A stretch of DNA of 64,000 bases from Rhodospirillaceae bacterium (GTDB lineage: Bacteria > Pseudomonadota > Alphaproteobacteria > DSM-16000 > Inquilinaceae): contig JACKIH010000003.1 in the NCBI GenBank assembly GCA_020638575.1, positions 2,275,501 to 2,339,500 on the forward strand, given 5' to 3'. Below, one piece after another: positions 53,219 through 61,462 of this stretch (positions are counted from its first letter, which is position 1; each line of letters starts with the position of its first letter). The translations under genes were made by a program, and so were the position numbers. Below the pieces are notes generated by a model. The model did not search any database, was not told where the DNA came from, and was given only the letters and a program-made list of their open reading frames with translations.

Positions 53219-53787
53219 TGTCCAAATTCACCGTGATATTTGACGCCTGCGTCCTATATCCGGCTCCACTACGCGATTTATTGATTCAGTTGGCCTGCGC
53301 TGAACTGTTTCGAGCGAAATGGACGGACACTATCCATGAAGAATGGATATCGTCTCTCCTTGGGCAACGCCCTGATCTCTCCAGGGAATCGCTGGAGCAC
53401 ACCAAACGTCTCATGAACCAAGCCGTATTGGATTGCCTGGTTGAGGGGTATGAGGGCCTCATTGACTCGATAAGCTTGCCGGACAAACAGGATCGCCATG
53501 TCGTTGCGGCGGCGATTCACGGCAGATGCGATGCCATTGTAACGCTGAATCTCAAGGATTTTCCGCAATCGGCGCTAAATCAGTATCAACTTCAATCAAT
53601 TCATCCAGACGATTTCATCAGTTATCAATTTGATCTTGACAAGGCTGCCGCGGTCATTGCGGCGCAAAAATGCCGAAGCCGCCTAAACCATCCGGCCATG
53701 ACGGCCGATGAATATCTCGACGTTCTCATGAGGCAATCCCTTACGAAAACCGTAAAGGCATTGCGCCCATACGCAAGCATCCTCTAG
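53218..53787 (+). CDS. PIN domain toxin (PIN_3 type)
   Basis: This 189-residue protein has an N-terminal VIFDACVLYPAPLRDLLIQLA that holds the first acidic residue of the PIN active site. LPDKQDRHVVAAAIHGRCDAIVTLNLKDFP gives the central conserved D and the TxNxxDFP ending. PIN toxins are Mg-dependent ribonucleases that cut tRNA or mRNA until neutralised by the cognate antitoxin, here the upstream gene. The C-terminal 50 residues are the helical extension usual for this subfamily. Codon use is less GC-biased than that of neighbours. Confidence 0.88.
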   Translation: MSKFTVIFDACVLYPAPLRDLLIQLACAELFRAKWTDTIHEEWISSLLGQRPDLSRESLEHTKRLMNQAVLDCLVEGYEGLIDSISLPDKQDRHVVAAAIHGRCDAIVTLNLKDFPQSALNQYQLQSIHPDDFISYQFDLDKAAAVIAAQKCRSRLNHPAMTADEYLDVLMRQSLTKTVKALRPYASIL

Positions 53788-53834
53788 CGCCAATCGCCAG
53801 TCATCGCGTCGCCGTGGCGGCTGAATTCTGCCCA

Positions 53835-53906
53835 GCCCCTCCGCCGTCCGGCCACCCAATTCACGAAACTGACTTGGGTGGCCGACGCGGGAGCGGGGCG
53901 AAACCG
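53835..53906. repeat. REP-like palindromic repeat, copy 2
   Basis: GCCCCTCCGCCGTCCGGCCACCCAA, a short loop, then TTGGGTGGCCGACGCGGGAGCGGGGCGAAACCG, all read in parts. The central inverted repeat CGGCCACCCAA/TTGGGTGGCCG is perfect. It lies between the convergent PIN toxin and JmjC genes and may serve as a two-way terminator. Confidence 0.75.
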
Positions 53907-53919
53907 AAGACCGTCGCGC

Positions 53920-55140
53920 CTACAACGACCTGAGCAGCCCTTCGCGGATCAGCCGGCGCACCAGCACCAGCTTGCCATCGTCGTCCAGGTCGTCGGGCAG
54001 GTCGCGCACGGCGAACCGGCTGTGGTTGAGCGCATAGTCCACTGCCGCGCGCACATGGGCGGGGAATTCCACCACCTGGCCATAGGCTTCCAGGAACAGG
54101 AAGTCGCCCTTCTCCACGGTGCGGCAGATCAGGTTGGGCCGCGGCCCTACGGTGCTGTCCAGCGACAGCTCGCCGAGCCGGGCGACCTGGCTGAGCTGGC
54201 CCCACAGCAAGCCGTGGCGGGTCGACACGATGTCGTCGGCCATCTGCTCCATCATCTCGTCGGCATCGACCAGGTCCGCACAGCGGGCGAGCAGCGCCTT
54301 ATAGGTTTCGCGCGCCGCCGGGCGGTCATAGGCCCCCTGGAGCAGCCCATAGGGCAGCGAGCGGCGCAGGGCCGGATCGCGCATGCTGGCCAGCGTCACC
54401 GCCTCCACCAGCAAGTCGGTCCAGGTCTTCGACAGCACGCCCAGCGTGATGTGCAGCGAGGCTTCGTCGGTCGACACCGCATCGTGCACCACGCCGCGCG
54501 GGATGTAGGTGAGGTCGCCGGCCTTGAGCACGAATTCCTGGGACACCGGGCCGAGCTTGTAGGCTTCCGGGTTGAAGCCCTGGCCGCGATGGGGCAGCTC
54601 CACCGGCGTGTCGTAGATCTTCCAGGACTTGGAGCCGGAGACCTGCAGCACGAACACGTCGTGGTTGTCGTAGTGCGGGTGGAAGCCCTGCGCCTCGCCC
54701 GGCGGCGTCAGGTAGATGTTGGTCTGGAAGCGGTAGCCGAACTCGCGCTCCATGGCCCGGCAGGCGTCGCTCAGCTTGGGCAGGCGCATGTGCAGGTGGG
54801 GCATGATGATGGTGGCCCCGTCGGCGAACAGGGCGGAGACCTTGGCGGCGTCGACCAGGCCGCTTTCGAAGGCGTATTCGTCGGCCGACATCTTGCGCCG
54901 CGCGTCGGTCATGCTGATGTCGTTGGTGGTCAGGTGCAGTGTCGTCAGCACCCAGTCGATGTCCTCGAACGACAGCAGGTTGGCGAAGTAGTCCGGCTGG
55001 TTGCGGTTCACCACCAGGACCTTCTGCTCGAAATACTCCTTCAGGAACGTTTCGGGCGTGATCGGGTCGGTCAGCGTGGCCAGCCCGAACGTGTCCAGGC
55101 CGGAAAACCGGCCGGATTCGGAAACGCGAACGTCGTCCAT
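53920..55140 (-). CDS. JmjC/cupin-4 family 2-oxoglutarate oxygenase (ribosomal oxygenase-like)
   Basis: The protein is 406 residues from ATG 55140. The JmjC metal site is visible as H-x-D in GFHPHYDNHDVFVLQVSGSKSW, with the distal histidine in LTYIPRGVVHDAVS and a KSWKIYD stretch typical of cupin-4 proteins such as YcfD/RoxA. A C-terminal winged-helix-like region follows (about residues 290-406). Bacterial relatives hydroxylate ribosomal protein arginine; the target here is unproven. It is followed downstream by the REP-like copy 2. Confidence 0.85.
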   Translation of the reverse strand: MDDVRVSESGRFSGLDTFGLATLTDPITPETFLKEYFEQKVLVVNRNQPDYFANLLSFEDIDWVLTTLHLTTNDISMTDARRKMSADEYAFESGLVDAAKVSALFADGATIIMPHLHMRLPKLSDACRAMEREFGYRFQTNIYLTPPGEAQGFHPHYDNHDVFVLQVSGSKSWKIYDTPVELPHRGQGFNPEAYKLGPVSQEFVLKAGDLTYIPRGVVHDAVSTDEASLHITLGVLSKTWTDLLVEAVTLASMRDPALRRSLPYGLLQGAYDRPAARETYKALLARCADLVDADEMMEQMADDIVSTRHGLLWGQLSQVARLGELSLDSTVGPRPNLICRTVEKGDFLFLEAYGQVVEFPAHVRAAVDYALNHSRFAVRDLPDDLDDDGKLVLVRRLIREGLLRSL

Positions 55141-55223
55141 TGTGGTGTCTCCCCCTCCCAAGATCGTCGGCTGCCGCTTCTGCCGGAACCGCGTGGCGAT
55201 TGTAAGGTGGAAATCGCCGCCGC

Positions 55224-56231
55224 CTAAGACCCTTCTCGCAGGCGGGTCTCCCAGGCCAGCGCCGAGCGCACGATGGCGTCGAGATCGTCGTGGCGCGGGC
55301 TCCAGGAGAGGTCGGCGCGCAGCCGCGCGGCATCGGCCACCAGGTGGGGCGGATCGCCCGCCCGCCGCGGCGCGGCCGTCACCGGCAATTTCCGGCCGGT
55401 GGCGCGCTCCACCGCGGCGATCACCTGGCGCACCGAAGCGCCGTGGCCGTAGCCGCAATTCCACACCCGGCTGGCGCCGCCGCCGGCAAGGTGGTCGAGC
55501 ACCAGCAAATGGGCCTGGGCCAGGTCGCTCACGTGGATGTAGTCGCGTACGCAGGTGCCGTCCGGCGTGGCATAGTCGGCGCCGTAGACCGGCAGGGCGG
55601 GGCGGCGGCCGAGTGCGGCCTCGCACGCCACCTTGATCAGGTGGGTTGCCCCCGCACTGGATTGGCCGGTGCGGCCGGCCGGATCGGCGCCGGCGACGTT
55701 GAAGTAGCGCAGGGCGGCGTAGCGGAAGTCGCCGCCCGCCGCCGCCGCGGTGTCGCGCAGCATCCACTCCACCATCAGCTTGCCCGCACCGTAGGGGTTG
55801 ATGGGCAAAGTCGGTGCGTCTTCCGGCGTCGGGCTGGTGTCCGGCATGCCGTAGACGGCAGCCGAGGAAGAGAACACCAGCGCGGCGATGCCCGCATCCC
55901 GGCAGGCGGCGATCAGCGTACGGGCCTTGCAGACATTGGTTTGGTAGTAGCCGAGCGGGTCTGCCACGCTGTCGGGCACCACCACCTTGGCGGCCATGTG
56001 CACCACGGCGGCCGGGCGGTAGCCCTTGAGCACGGAGGCCAGCAGCAGCCGGTCGCCGACATCGCCGCGCACCAGCACCACGCCCGGCGGCAGGAAGCGG
56101 TCGGACCCGGTGGAGAGGTCGTCCAGCACCACCGGGCGGTCGCCGCGCGCGCTGAGCGCCCACACGATGTGGCTGCCGATATACCCCGCACCGCCGGTCA
56201 CCAGCACGGTGCGGCCACCCGTGGCACTCAC
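55224..56231 (-). CDS. galE: UDP-glucose 4-epimerase
   Basis: This 335-residue extended SDR has the NAD motif VLVTGGAGYIGSHIVWAL, then VHMAAKVVVPDSVADPLGYY and the catalytic Y-x-x-x-K in NPYGAGKLMVEWML. LRYFNVAGADPAG and TCVRDYIHVSDLAQAHLLVL are GalE signatures. It interconverts UDP-glucose and UDP-galactose for surface polysaccharides. No polysaccharide cluster is adjacent. It lies just upstream of the JmjC gene on the same strand, divergent from the penicillin-binding protein. Confidence 0.93.
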   Translation of the reverse strand: MSATGGRTVLVTGGAGYIGSHIVWALSARGDRPVVLDDLSTGSDRFLPPGVVLVRGDVGDRLLLASVLKGYRPAAVVHMAAKVVVPDSVADPLGYYQTNVCKARTLIAACRDAGIAALVFSSSAAVYGMPDTSPTPEDAPTLPINPYGAGKLMVEWMLRDTAAAAGGDFRYAALRYFNVAGADPAGRTGQSSAGATHLIKVACEAALGRRPALPVYGADYATPDGTCVRDYIHVSDLAQAHLLVLDHLAGGGASRVWNCGYGHGASVRQVIAAVERATGRKLPVTAAPRRAGDPPHLVADAARLRADLSWSPRHDDLDAIVRSALAWETRLREGS

Positions 56232-56406
56232 CGTTCGGCCCTCCGCAGCCGCGGCCGCACCCCCTCCGCGGAGGCCGCGAAGTCGGCGTCGTCATCTCGC
56301 CGCATTCTTAACACGCTTTCTTACCGGCTTTCTGCTACATGTTGATATTACTCGATTCGATGGGACGAGTCCCACGTTGGACGGCACGGAGAGCGGCGAC
56401 GGCGCC

Positions 56407-58566
56407 ATGGGCGATTCTCGACAGGTGAGGGGCGGCTCCCCGCGAGCGCGCGGCGGCGATCTGCGCGCCCCGGCACGCACCCGGCCCGGCAGCCGCAGCG
56501 GCACCCGCGGCCCCGCCGCCCAGACGCGGCGCAGCGGCAAGACCCGCGATGTGAACCAAACCGGCGGCCGGCGCAAGCGCGCAGCGCGGCGCCATAGCTG
56601 GTGGCGGCGGCGGTTCTTCCCGGCTCTCGGCTACCTCACGTCGCTCGGCCTGTGGGGCATGGTGGGCGTGCTCGGCATCGTCGTGCTGTTCACCCAGGGC
56701 ATGCCCGACGTGCGCAGCCTGGTCACGCCCGACCGCCGGCCGGCCATCACCCTGGTGGCCGCGGACGGTTCGGTGATCCACCGCTACGGCGATCTGGCCG
56801 GCGAGACGGTGAGCGTGAACGACCTGCCCGACAGCCTGATCGCTGCCGTTCTGGCCATCGAGGACCGGCGCTTCTACAGCCATTTCGGCATCGACCTCCG
56901 GGGCATCGCGCGGGCCATGGTGGCCAACATCGCGGCCGGGCGCATGGTGCAGGGCGGCTCCACCATCACCCAGCAGCTCGCCAAGAACCTGTTCCTCTCG
57001 CCCGATCGCACGCTCCACCGCAAGATCCAGGAGGCGCTGCTGGCGATCTGGCTGGAGGTCAACTACACCAAGGACGAGATCCTGTCGGCCTATCTGAACC
57101 GGGTCTATCTCGGCGCCGGCACCTATGGCGTGGACGCCGCGGCGCATGCCTATTTCGGCGTACCGGCCACGGAGGTGAACCTGCAGCAGTCGGCCATCCT
57201 GGCGGGGCTGCTGCGGGCACCCTCGCGCTACTCGCCGGCCACCAACCCGGACCTCGCCCTGGAGCGGGCGGAAACCGTGCTGGCCACCATGGTGGAAGCC
57301 GGCTTCCTCAGCGACGGGGCGCGCGAGGCCGGGACCGCCCTGCCGCCCACGCCGCCGCACCGGCCCAGCTCCGGCGACGGCGCCCTCTACTTCGCCGACT
57401 GGATCAGCGACCAGGTGCCCCAGTTCGTCGGCTACGACCCCATGGACTTGAGCGTGGAAACGACGCTGGACGCCGACCTGCAGCGCCGGGTGGAGGCCAT
57501 TGTGGCGGAACACCTGGCGGGCGAGGGGGCGGAGCGCCATGCCGGCCAGGCCGCGGTGGTGGTGCTGCGGCCGGACGGCGCGGTTGCCGCCATGGTGGGC
57601 GGCCGCGCCTATGCCGACAGCCAGTACAACCGCGCCACCCAGGCCGAGCGCCAGCCGGGCTCCTCCTTCAAGCCCTTCGTCTATCTGGCGGCGCTGGCCG
57701 ACGGGCTGAGGCCCGACGACATGGTGCAGGACGCGCCGGTGCGCTACGGCGATTGGCAGCCGCAGAACTTCGCCGGCGACTATGCCGGCTGGATCACCGC
57801 CCAGCAGGCGCTCGCCCGCTCGGCCAACACCGTGGCGGTGCGGCTGACCGAGCAGGTGGGCGTGGACGGCGTGATCGCCATGGCCCGGCGGCTCGGCATC
57901 ACCACCGAGTTGCAGCCCAACCTGTCGCTGGCGCTGGGCAGCGGCGAGGTGACGTTGATGGAGCTGACCGCCGCCTACGCCGGCATCCGCAACCACGGCG
58001 TGGCGGTGTGGCCCTACGGCATCCAGGAGATCGGCGCGCGCGACGGCTCGGTGGTCTACCGCCGCCGGGGCAGCGGCGCCGGGGCCGCGGTGGAGCCGCG
58101 GGTCGCCTGGGAGCTGACCCAGATGATGACCCATGTGATGACCGAGGGTACCGGCCGGGCGGCTGCCATCGACCGTCCGTCGGCGGGCAAGACCGGCACC
58201 AGCCAGGACTATCGCGACGCCTGGTTCGTCGGCTTCACGGCGGACTATGTGGTGGGCGTCTGGGTGGGCAACGACGACAACTCGCCGATGGACCGGGTGA
58301 CCGGCGGCGGCCTGCCGGCGCATATCTGGCACGACGTGATGATGGCGGCCCATGAGGGCCTGCCGGTGCGCCCGCTGCCCGAACCTTCGCCGGAAGACCT
58401 GATCGCACCGCTGGAGCTGGTGGACGCACGGCCTGCCGCCGGGGCGCCGCTGGCGCTCACCCGCCCGGCGTCCGGCGGGGCGGCCCCGGTCGAAACCACC
58501 GACCGCAGCCTGGACCGCGATGCCTTCGACCGGCTGATGGAAAGCCTGACGAACCAGCGGCCTTAG
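56407..58566 (+). CDS. Penicillin-binding protein 1A family, class A (bifunctional)
   Basis: This 719-residue protein has a basic, Arg/Gly-rich cytoplasmic tail (about residues 1-70) preceding a transmembrane helix (LWGMVGVLGIVVLFTQG). The glycosyltransferase domain has EDRRFYSHFGIDLRG and QGGSTITQQLAKNLFLS. The transpeptidase domain has the SxxK serine in PGSSFKPFVYL, SAN in LARSANTVAV and KTGTSQDYRDAWF. It polymerises and crosslinks peptidoglycan. The TAG stop uses the first G of an IS-end-like sequence, so the end of the gene may have been reshaped by insertion. Confidence 0.93.
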   Translation: MGDSRQVRGGSPRARGGDLRAPARTRPGSRSGTRGPAAQTRRSGKTRDVNQTGGRRKRAARRHSWWRRRFFPALGYLTSLGLWGMVGVLGIVVLFTQGMPDVRSLVTPDRRPAITLVAADGSVIHRYGDLAGETVSVNDLPDSLIAAVLAIEDRRFYSHFGIDLRGIARAMVANIAAGRMVQGGSTITQQLAKNLFLSPDRTLHRKIQEALLAIWLEVNYTKDEILSAYLNRVYLGAGTYGVDAAAHAYFGVPATEVNLQQSAILAGLLRAPSRYSPATNPDLALERAETVLATMVEAGFLSDGAREAGTALPPTPPHRPSSGDGALYFADWISDQVPQFVGYDPMDLSVETTLDADLQRRVEAIVAEHLAGEGAERHAGQAAVVVLRPDGAVAAMVGGRAYADSQYNRATQAERQPGSSFKPFVYLAALADGLRPDDMVQDAPVRYGDWQPQNFAGDYAGWITAQQALARSANTVAVRLTEQVGVDGVIAMARRLGITTELQPNLSLALGSGEVTLMELTAAYAGIRNHGVAVWPYGIQEIGARDGSVVYRRRGSGAGAAVEPRVAWELTQMMTHVMTEGTGRAAAIDRPSAGKTGTSQDYRDAWFVGFTADYVVGVWVGNDDNSPMDRVTGGGLPAHIWHDVMMAAHEGLPVRPLPEPSPEDLIAPLELVDARPAAGAPLALTRPASGGAAPVETTDRSLDRDAFDRLMESLTNQRP

Positions 58567-58582
58567 GGTCCGTACTCAATTA
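58566..58582. repeat. Solo IS5-family inverted-repeat end
   Basis: GGGTCCGTACTCAATTA matches, base for base over 17 positions, the inward-reading right end of the IS element at 60147-60990. No transposase is attached. It follows TA and completes the stop codon of the penicillin-binding protein gene. It is likely a remnant of a second copy. Confidence 0.7.
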
Positions 58583-58731
58583 CCCCATGAGCCACGGCGG
58601 CTGACGGCGTTCGGTTCCACAAGGCGCCGAGCGCGCCGCGGTGCCTGTTCACCGCAAGGGCTCGGCAACGCCGTGGGGCGGGACGCCGCCAGCGAGCTTT
58701 GCCCCGGCCGCGACGCGGGCCCGTGCGCGGC

Positions 58732-58846
58732 TTGACAGGGTTCGCGCGGGCACCTAAGCGATACCTCAGCATCGAGAGTCGGGCGACGTCCGACACCAAC
58801 CTGCTCCCGGGCAAGGTGGTGCCCCCGTGATTGGGGGGATGCGGCC
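58732..58846 (+). ncRNA. Candidate structured leader upstream of the threonine-aldolase-like gene
   Basis: A TTGACA box (58732-58737) with a weak TAAGCG at -10 distance may start a transcript. Three stems follow: GTCGG/CCGAC (58778-58782 with 58790-58794), CACCAACCT/AGGTGGTG with one bulge (58794-58802 with 58814-58821) and CCCCC/GGGGG (58822-58826 with 58833-58837). The gene starts 79 bases later. It does not match any riboswitch class I can recall; it may be a leader RNA or just GC-rich chance pairing. The remaining sequence from 58583 to 58731 shows nothing clear. Confidence 0.3.
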
Positions 58847-58924
58847 AGACCGGCAACAAACGGGACCCTCTGCCGCATGCACGTCGATCGGATGCTTGGT
58901 GACCGCCAAGGAAAGGATCATGAC

Positions 58925-59977
58925 GTGAGCGCGCACCCCCAGCAATTCGCCAGCGACAACTACGCCGGGATCTGCCCGGAGGCGCTCGACGCCATGATCC
59001 GCGCCAACGGCGGATCGGCAACGGCCTATGGCGAAGACGACTACACCCAGCAGGCCGCAGACGCGTTTCGCCGGCTGTTCGAGACCGACTGCGAGGTCTT
59101 TTTCGTCTTCAACGGAACGGCGGCGAACTCGCTGGCCCTGGCGGCCCTGTGCCAGAGCTACCACAGCGTCATCTGTGCCGCGTCGGCCCATATCGAGACC
59201 GACGAATGCGGCGCGCCGGAGTTCTTCTCCAACGGATCGAAACTGCTGCTGGTGGCGTCGCGCGACGGCAAGCTGACGCCGGGGGCGATCCGCGCGCTGG
59301 CCACCAGCCGGTCCGACATCCACTTCCCCAAACCCCGCGTGGTCACGCTCACCCAGCCGACGGAAACCGGGCTGATCTATTCCGCCGCGGAGGTCGCGGC
59401 GATCGCCGAGGTGTGCCGCGAGCTGGACCTGAAGCTGCACATGGACGGCGCCAGGTTTGCCCATGCCTGTGCCGCGCTGGGCTGTGCGCCCGCCGACATC
59501 TCGTGGCGGGCCGGCGTGGATGTGCTGTGCTTCGGCGGCACCAAGAACGGCATGGCCGTCGGCGAAGCGGTGATCTTCTTCAACACCGCGCTGGCGCAGG
59601 ATTTCGACTACCGCTGCAAGCAGGCGGGCCAGCTTGCTTCGAAGATGCGGTTCCTGTCGGCCCCCTGGGTCGGCATGCTGGCGAGCGGCGCCTGGCTGAA
59701 CAACGCCCGGCACGCCAACGGGTGTGCCGCCCGGCTGGCCGATCAGGTGGCCAACCTGCCCGGCGTCGGCCTGATGTTTCCGGTGGAGGCCAACGCCGTC
59801 TTCCTGGCAGCACCGCCGGAGGTTCTGGATGGGCTGCGCGCCCGCGGCTGGCGCTTCTACACCTTCATCGGCGGCGGGGCGCGCTTCATGTTCGCCTGGG
59901 ATACCGAGGCGGAGGAGGTGGCCCGGCTGGCGGCCGACATCCGCGAGGTCAGCCTGCAGACCCGCGGGCATCCCTGA
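58925..59977 (+). CDS. Low-specificity threonine aldolase-like PLP enzyme
   Basis: The protein is 350 residues from GTG 58925, preceded by an AAGGA-type site; ATG 58877 would add 16 residues of no homology. The N-terminus QFASDNYAGICPEALDAMI is typical. The PLP site is the K in CFGGTKNGMAVGEAVIFF, and the DGARFAHACAALG aspartate contacts the cofactor ring. Fold type I threonine aldolases split L-threonine or phenylserine-like 3-hydroxy amino acids to glycine and an aldehyde. The long 5' region includes a possible structured leader. Confidence 0.88.
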   Translation: MSAHPQQFASDNYAGICPEALDAMIRANGGSATAYGEDDYTQQAADAFRRLFETDCEVFFVFNGTAANSLALAALCQSYHSVICAASAHIETDECGAPEFFSNGSKLLLVASRDGKLTPGAIRALATSRSDIHFPKPRVVTLTQPTETGLIYSAAEVAAIAEVCRELDLKLHMDGARFAHACAALGCAPADISWRAGVDVLCFGGTKNGMAVGEAVIFFNTALAQDFDYRCKQAGQLASKMRFLSAPWVGMLASGAWLNNARHANGCAARLADQVANLPGVGLMFPVEANAVFLAAPPEVLDGLRARGWRFYTFIGGGARFMFAWDTEAEEVARLAADIREVSLQTRGHP

Positions 59978-60046
59978 TGGCGCCGGCCGGGACGGTGTCG
60001 GTGGCGGCGTTAGCCGCCCCGGCGCATTTCCGGTCCTTCTGCGCCT

Positions 60047-60120
60047 GCCCGCACCCCCACCCGGCCACCCAATATTTTACAATGACTTGGGTGGCCGGGT
60101 GGGGATGCGGGCTGGAACCG
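60047..60120. repeat. REP-like palindromic repeat, copy 3
   Basis: GCCCGCACCCCCACCC, then CGGCCACCCAA, an AT-rich loop, TTGGGTGGCCGGG and TGGGGATGCGGGCTGGAACCG. It is the most symmetrical of the three copies. It follows the threonine-aldolase-like gene and precedes the IS. Confidence 0.78.
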
Positions 60121-60146
60121 GATCCAACGAACGCGAAAGCGCCCTA

Positions 60147-60990
60147 GGGTCGGGACTCAATTGAGCCACCAGAGGCAGGTAGCTGCGAGGAATACGGCGG
60201 ACAGGAAGGTGTCGGCGCGTTTGTCGTAGCGCGTTGCGATCCTTCTGAAATCCTTGAGCCGGCAGAACAGGCGTTCGATGGTGTTGCGCCGCCTGTAGGC
60301 GATGCGATCGTAGCTGTGGGGATGCTTGCGGGTCGGGTTCGGGGGAATGACGACCTCGCAGCCACGCTCAGCCAGCCAGTCTCTGAACCGCCGGGCATCA
60401 TAGGCTCGGTCGGCGATCAGTTGGCCGGGCGTGGGGATGCGGTCCAGCAGGGCGGCCACACCAACCAGATCGTGGATCTGTCCTGGGGTGACGACGAAAG
60501 CGATGGGCCGGCCAACGGCGTCGGCTACGGCATGAACTTTGGTCGTCCGTCCGCCGCGCGTTCGGCCGATGGCGTGGGCGAGGTCCCCCCTTTTGCCCCC
60601 GCCGCCGAGCGGTGCGCCTTGATATGGGTGGAGTCCACCGCCGTGGTGCTGACCGCCAGGCTGGTGCCGGTCAGGGCGTAGAAGATGTCCTCCCACACCC
60701 CCTGTTTGCTCCACCGATTGAAGCGGTTGTAGATCGTCGTGTAGGGGCCGTACTCCGCCGGGCAATCGCGCCACCGCGCCCCGATCTTCAGCACATGGAC
60801 GATGCCGGAGATCACCCGCCGATCATCCACCCGGTGCGCACCGCGCCGGCCTCGCGGCAGATACGGCTCGATCCGCGCCCATTCCTCGTCCTTCAACCAG
60901 AACAGCGTCCTGCCCATACAAGCCTCCAACCGTTTGGAAGCTTGAATCACATCCGCCGCACAATCGGAATCCCTAATTGAGTACGGACCC
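60147..60990 (-). mobile_element. IS5-family (IS427-group-like) insertion sequence, 844 bp
   Basis: Left end GGGTCGGGACTCAATT (60147-60162) and right end, read inwards, GGGTCCGTACTCAATT differ at two of 16 positions. TA flanks both sides (60145-60146 and 60991-60992) as the target duplication. The transposase is encoded on the minus strand in two overlapping frames with a probable -1 frameshift. Length, ends, TA duplication and the DDE protein fit the IS427 group. The element looks intact and could be active. Confidence 0.88.
60157..60917 (-). CDS. IS5-family transposase, made by programmed -1 frameshift
   Basis: The first frame begins at ATG 60917 (MGRTLFWLKDEEWARIEPYLP) and has the N-terminal domain and the first catalytic aspartate in VDSTHIKAHRSAAGAKGG. 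The second frame continues from AIGRTRGGRTTKVHAVAD with the second aspartate in LIADRAYDARRF and the glutamate in RNTIERLFCRLKDFRRIA. The junction on the minus strand is an A AAA GGG GGG run near 60594, a classic -1 slip site. The joined protein is about 253 residues with a complete DDE triad. Normal IS427-group transposases use the same trick. Confidence 0.85.
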
Positions 60991-61448
60991 TAATACCGCA
61001 TGTACTTGATGAACGGCGACACGGTGCCGATGCGGTCGTAGAGCTTCCGCGCGGTGTCGTTGTAGTGCTGGGTGGTCCAGTAGACGAAGGGGTTGCCGGC
61101 GGCATCGGCGGCCGCGTACACGCCCTCGATCAGCGCCCGGCCGGCGCCGCTGCCGCGGACGTCCTCGTCCACGTACAGGTCTTGCAGGTAGCACACGTCG
61201 GCCACCTGCCAGCAGTGCCGGTGGAAGAGGTAGTGGACAATGCCGATGGCGCGGCCGTCGCGTTCGGCGATCAGCCCGCGGTACTCGTTGGGCGTGCCGG
61301 CATTGCCGGCGAGCAGGCGGGCGAAGGTGGTGGCGTAGACCTCCTCGGGCACCGTGGTCCCGTAGAAGTCCAGATAGGCCGTCCACAGCCGGCGCCATTC
61401 GGCCCGGTCGGCTTCGCTGAGGGGGCGGACGGCGACGGTGTCTGTCAT
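60990..61448 (-). CDS. GNAT family N-acetyltransferase
   Basis: This 152-residue protein has the GNAT core YLQDLYVDEDVRGSGAGRALIEGVYAAAD, where R-G-S-G-A-G-R binds acetyl-CoA, and a C-terminal FVYWTTQHYNDTARKLYDRIGTVSPF. The substrate is unknown. The TAG stop is formed by TA of the target site plus the outermost base of the IS, so the insertion landed exactly at the end of the gene and left it functional. It starts 14 bases downstream of the DUF3429 gene on the same strand. Confidence 0.88.
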   Translation of the reverse strand: MTDTVAVRPLSEADRAEWRRLWTAYLDFYGTTVPEEVYATTFARLLAGNAGTPNEYRGLIAERDGRAIGIVHYLFHRHCWQVADVCYLQDLYVDEDVRGSGAGRALIEGVYAAADAAGNPFVYWTTQHYNDTARKLYDRIGTVSPFIKYMRY

Positions 61449-61462
61449 GGCGAATGGCCGCT

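Noticed and set aside
58778..58846. SRP RNA or a known riboswitch
   Set aside because: The conserved GGAAGCAGC-type loop of SRP RNA and core motifs of glycine, TPP, cobalamin and FMN riboswitches are all absent.
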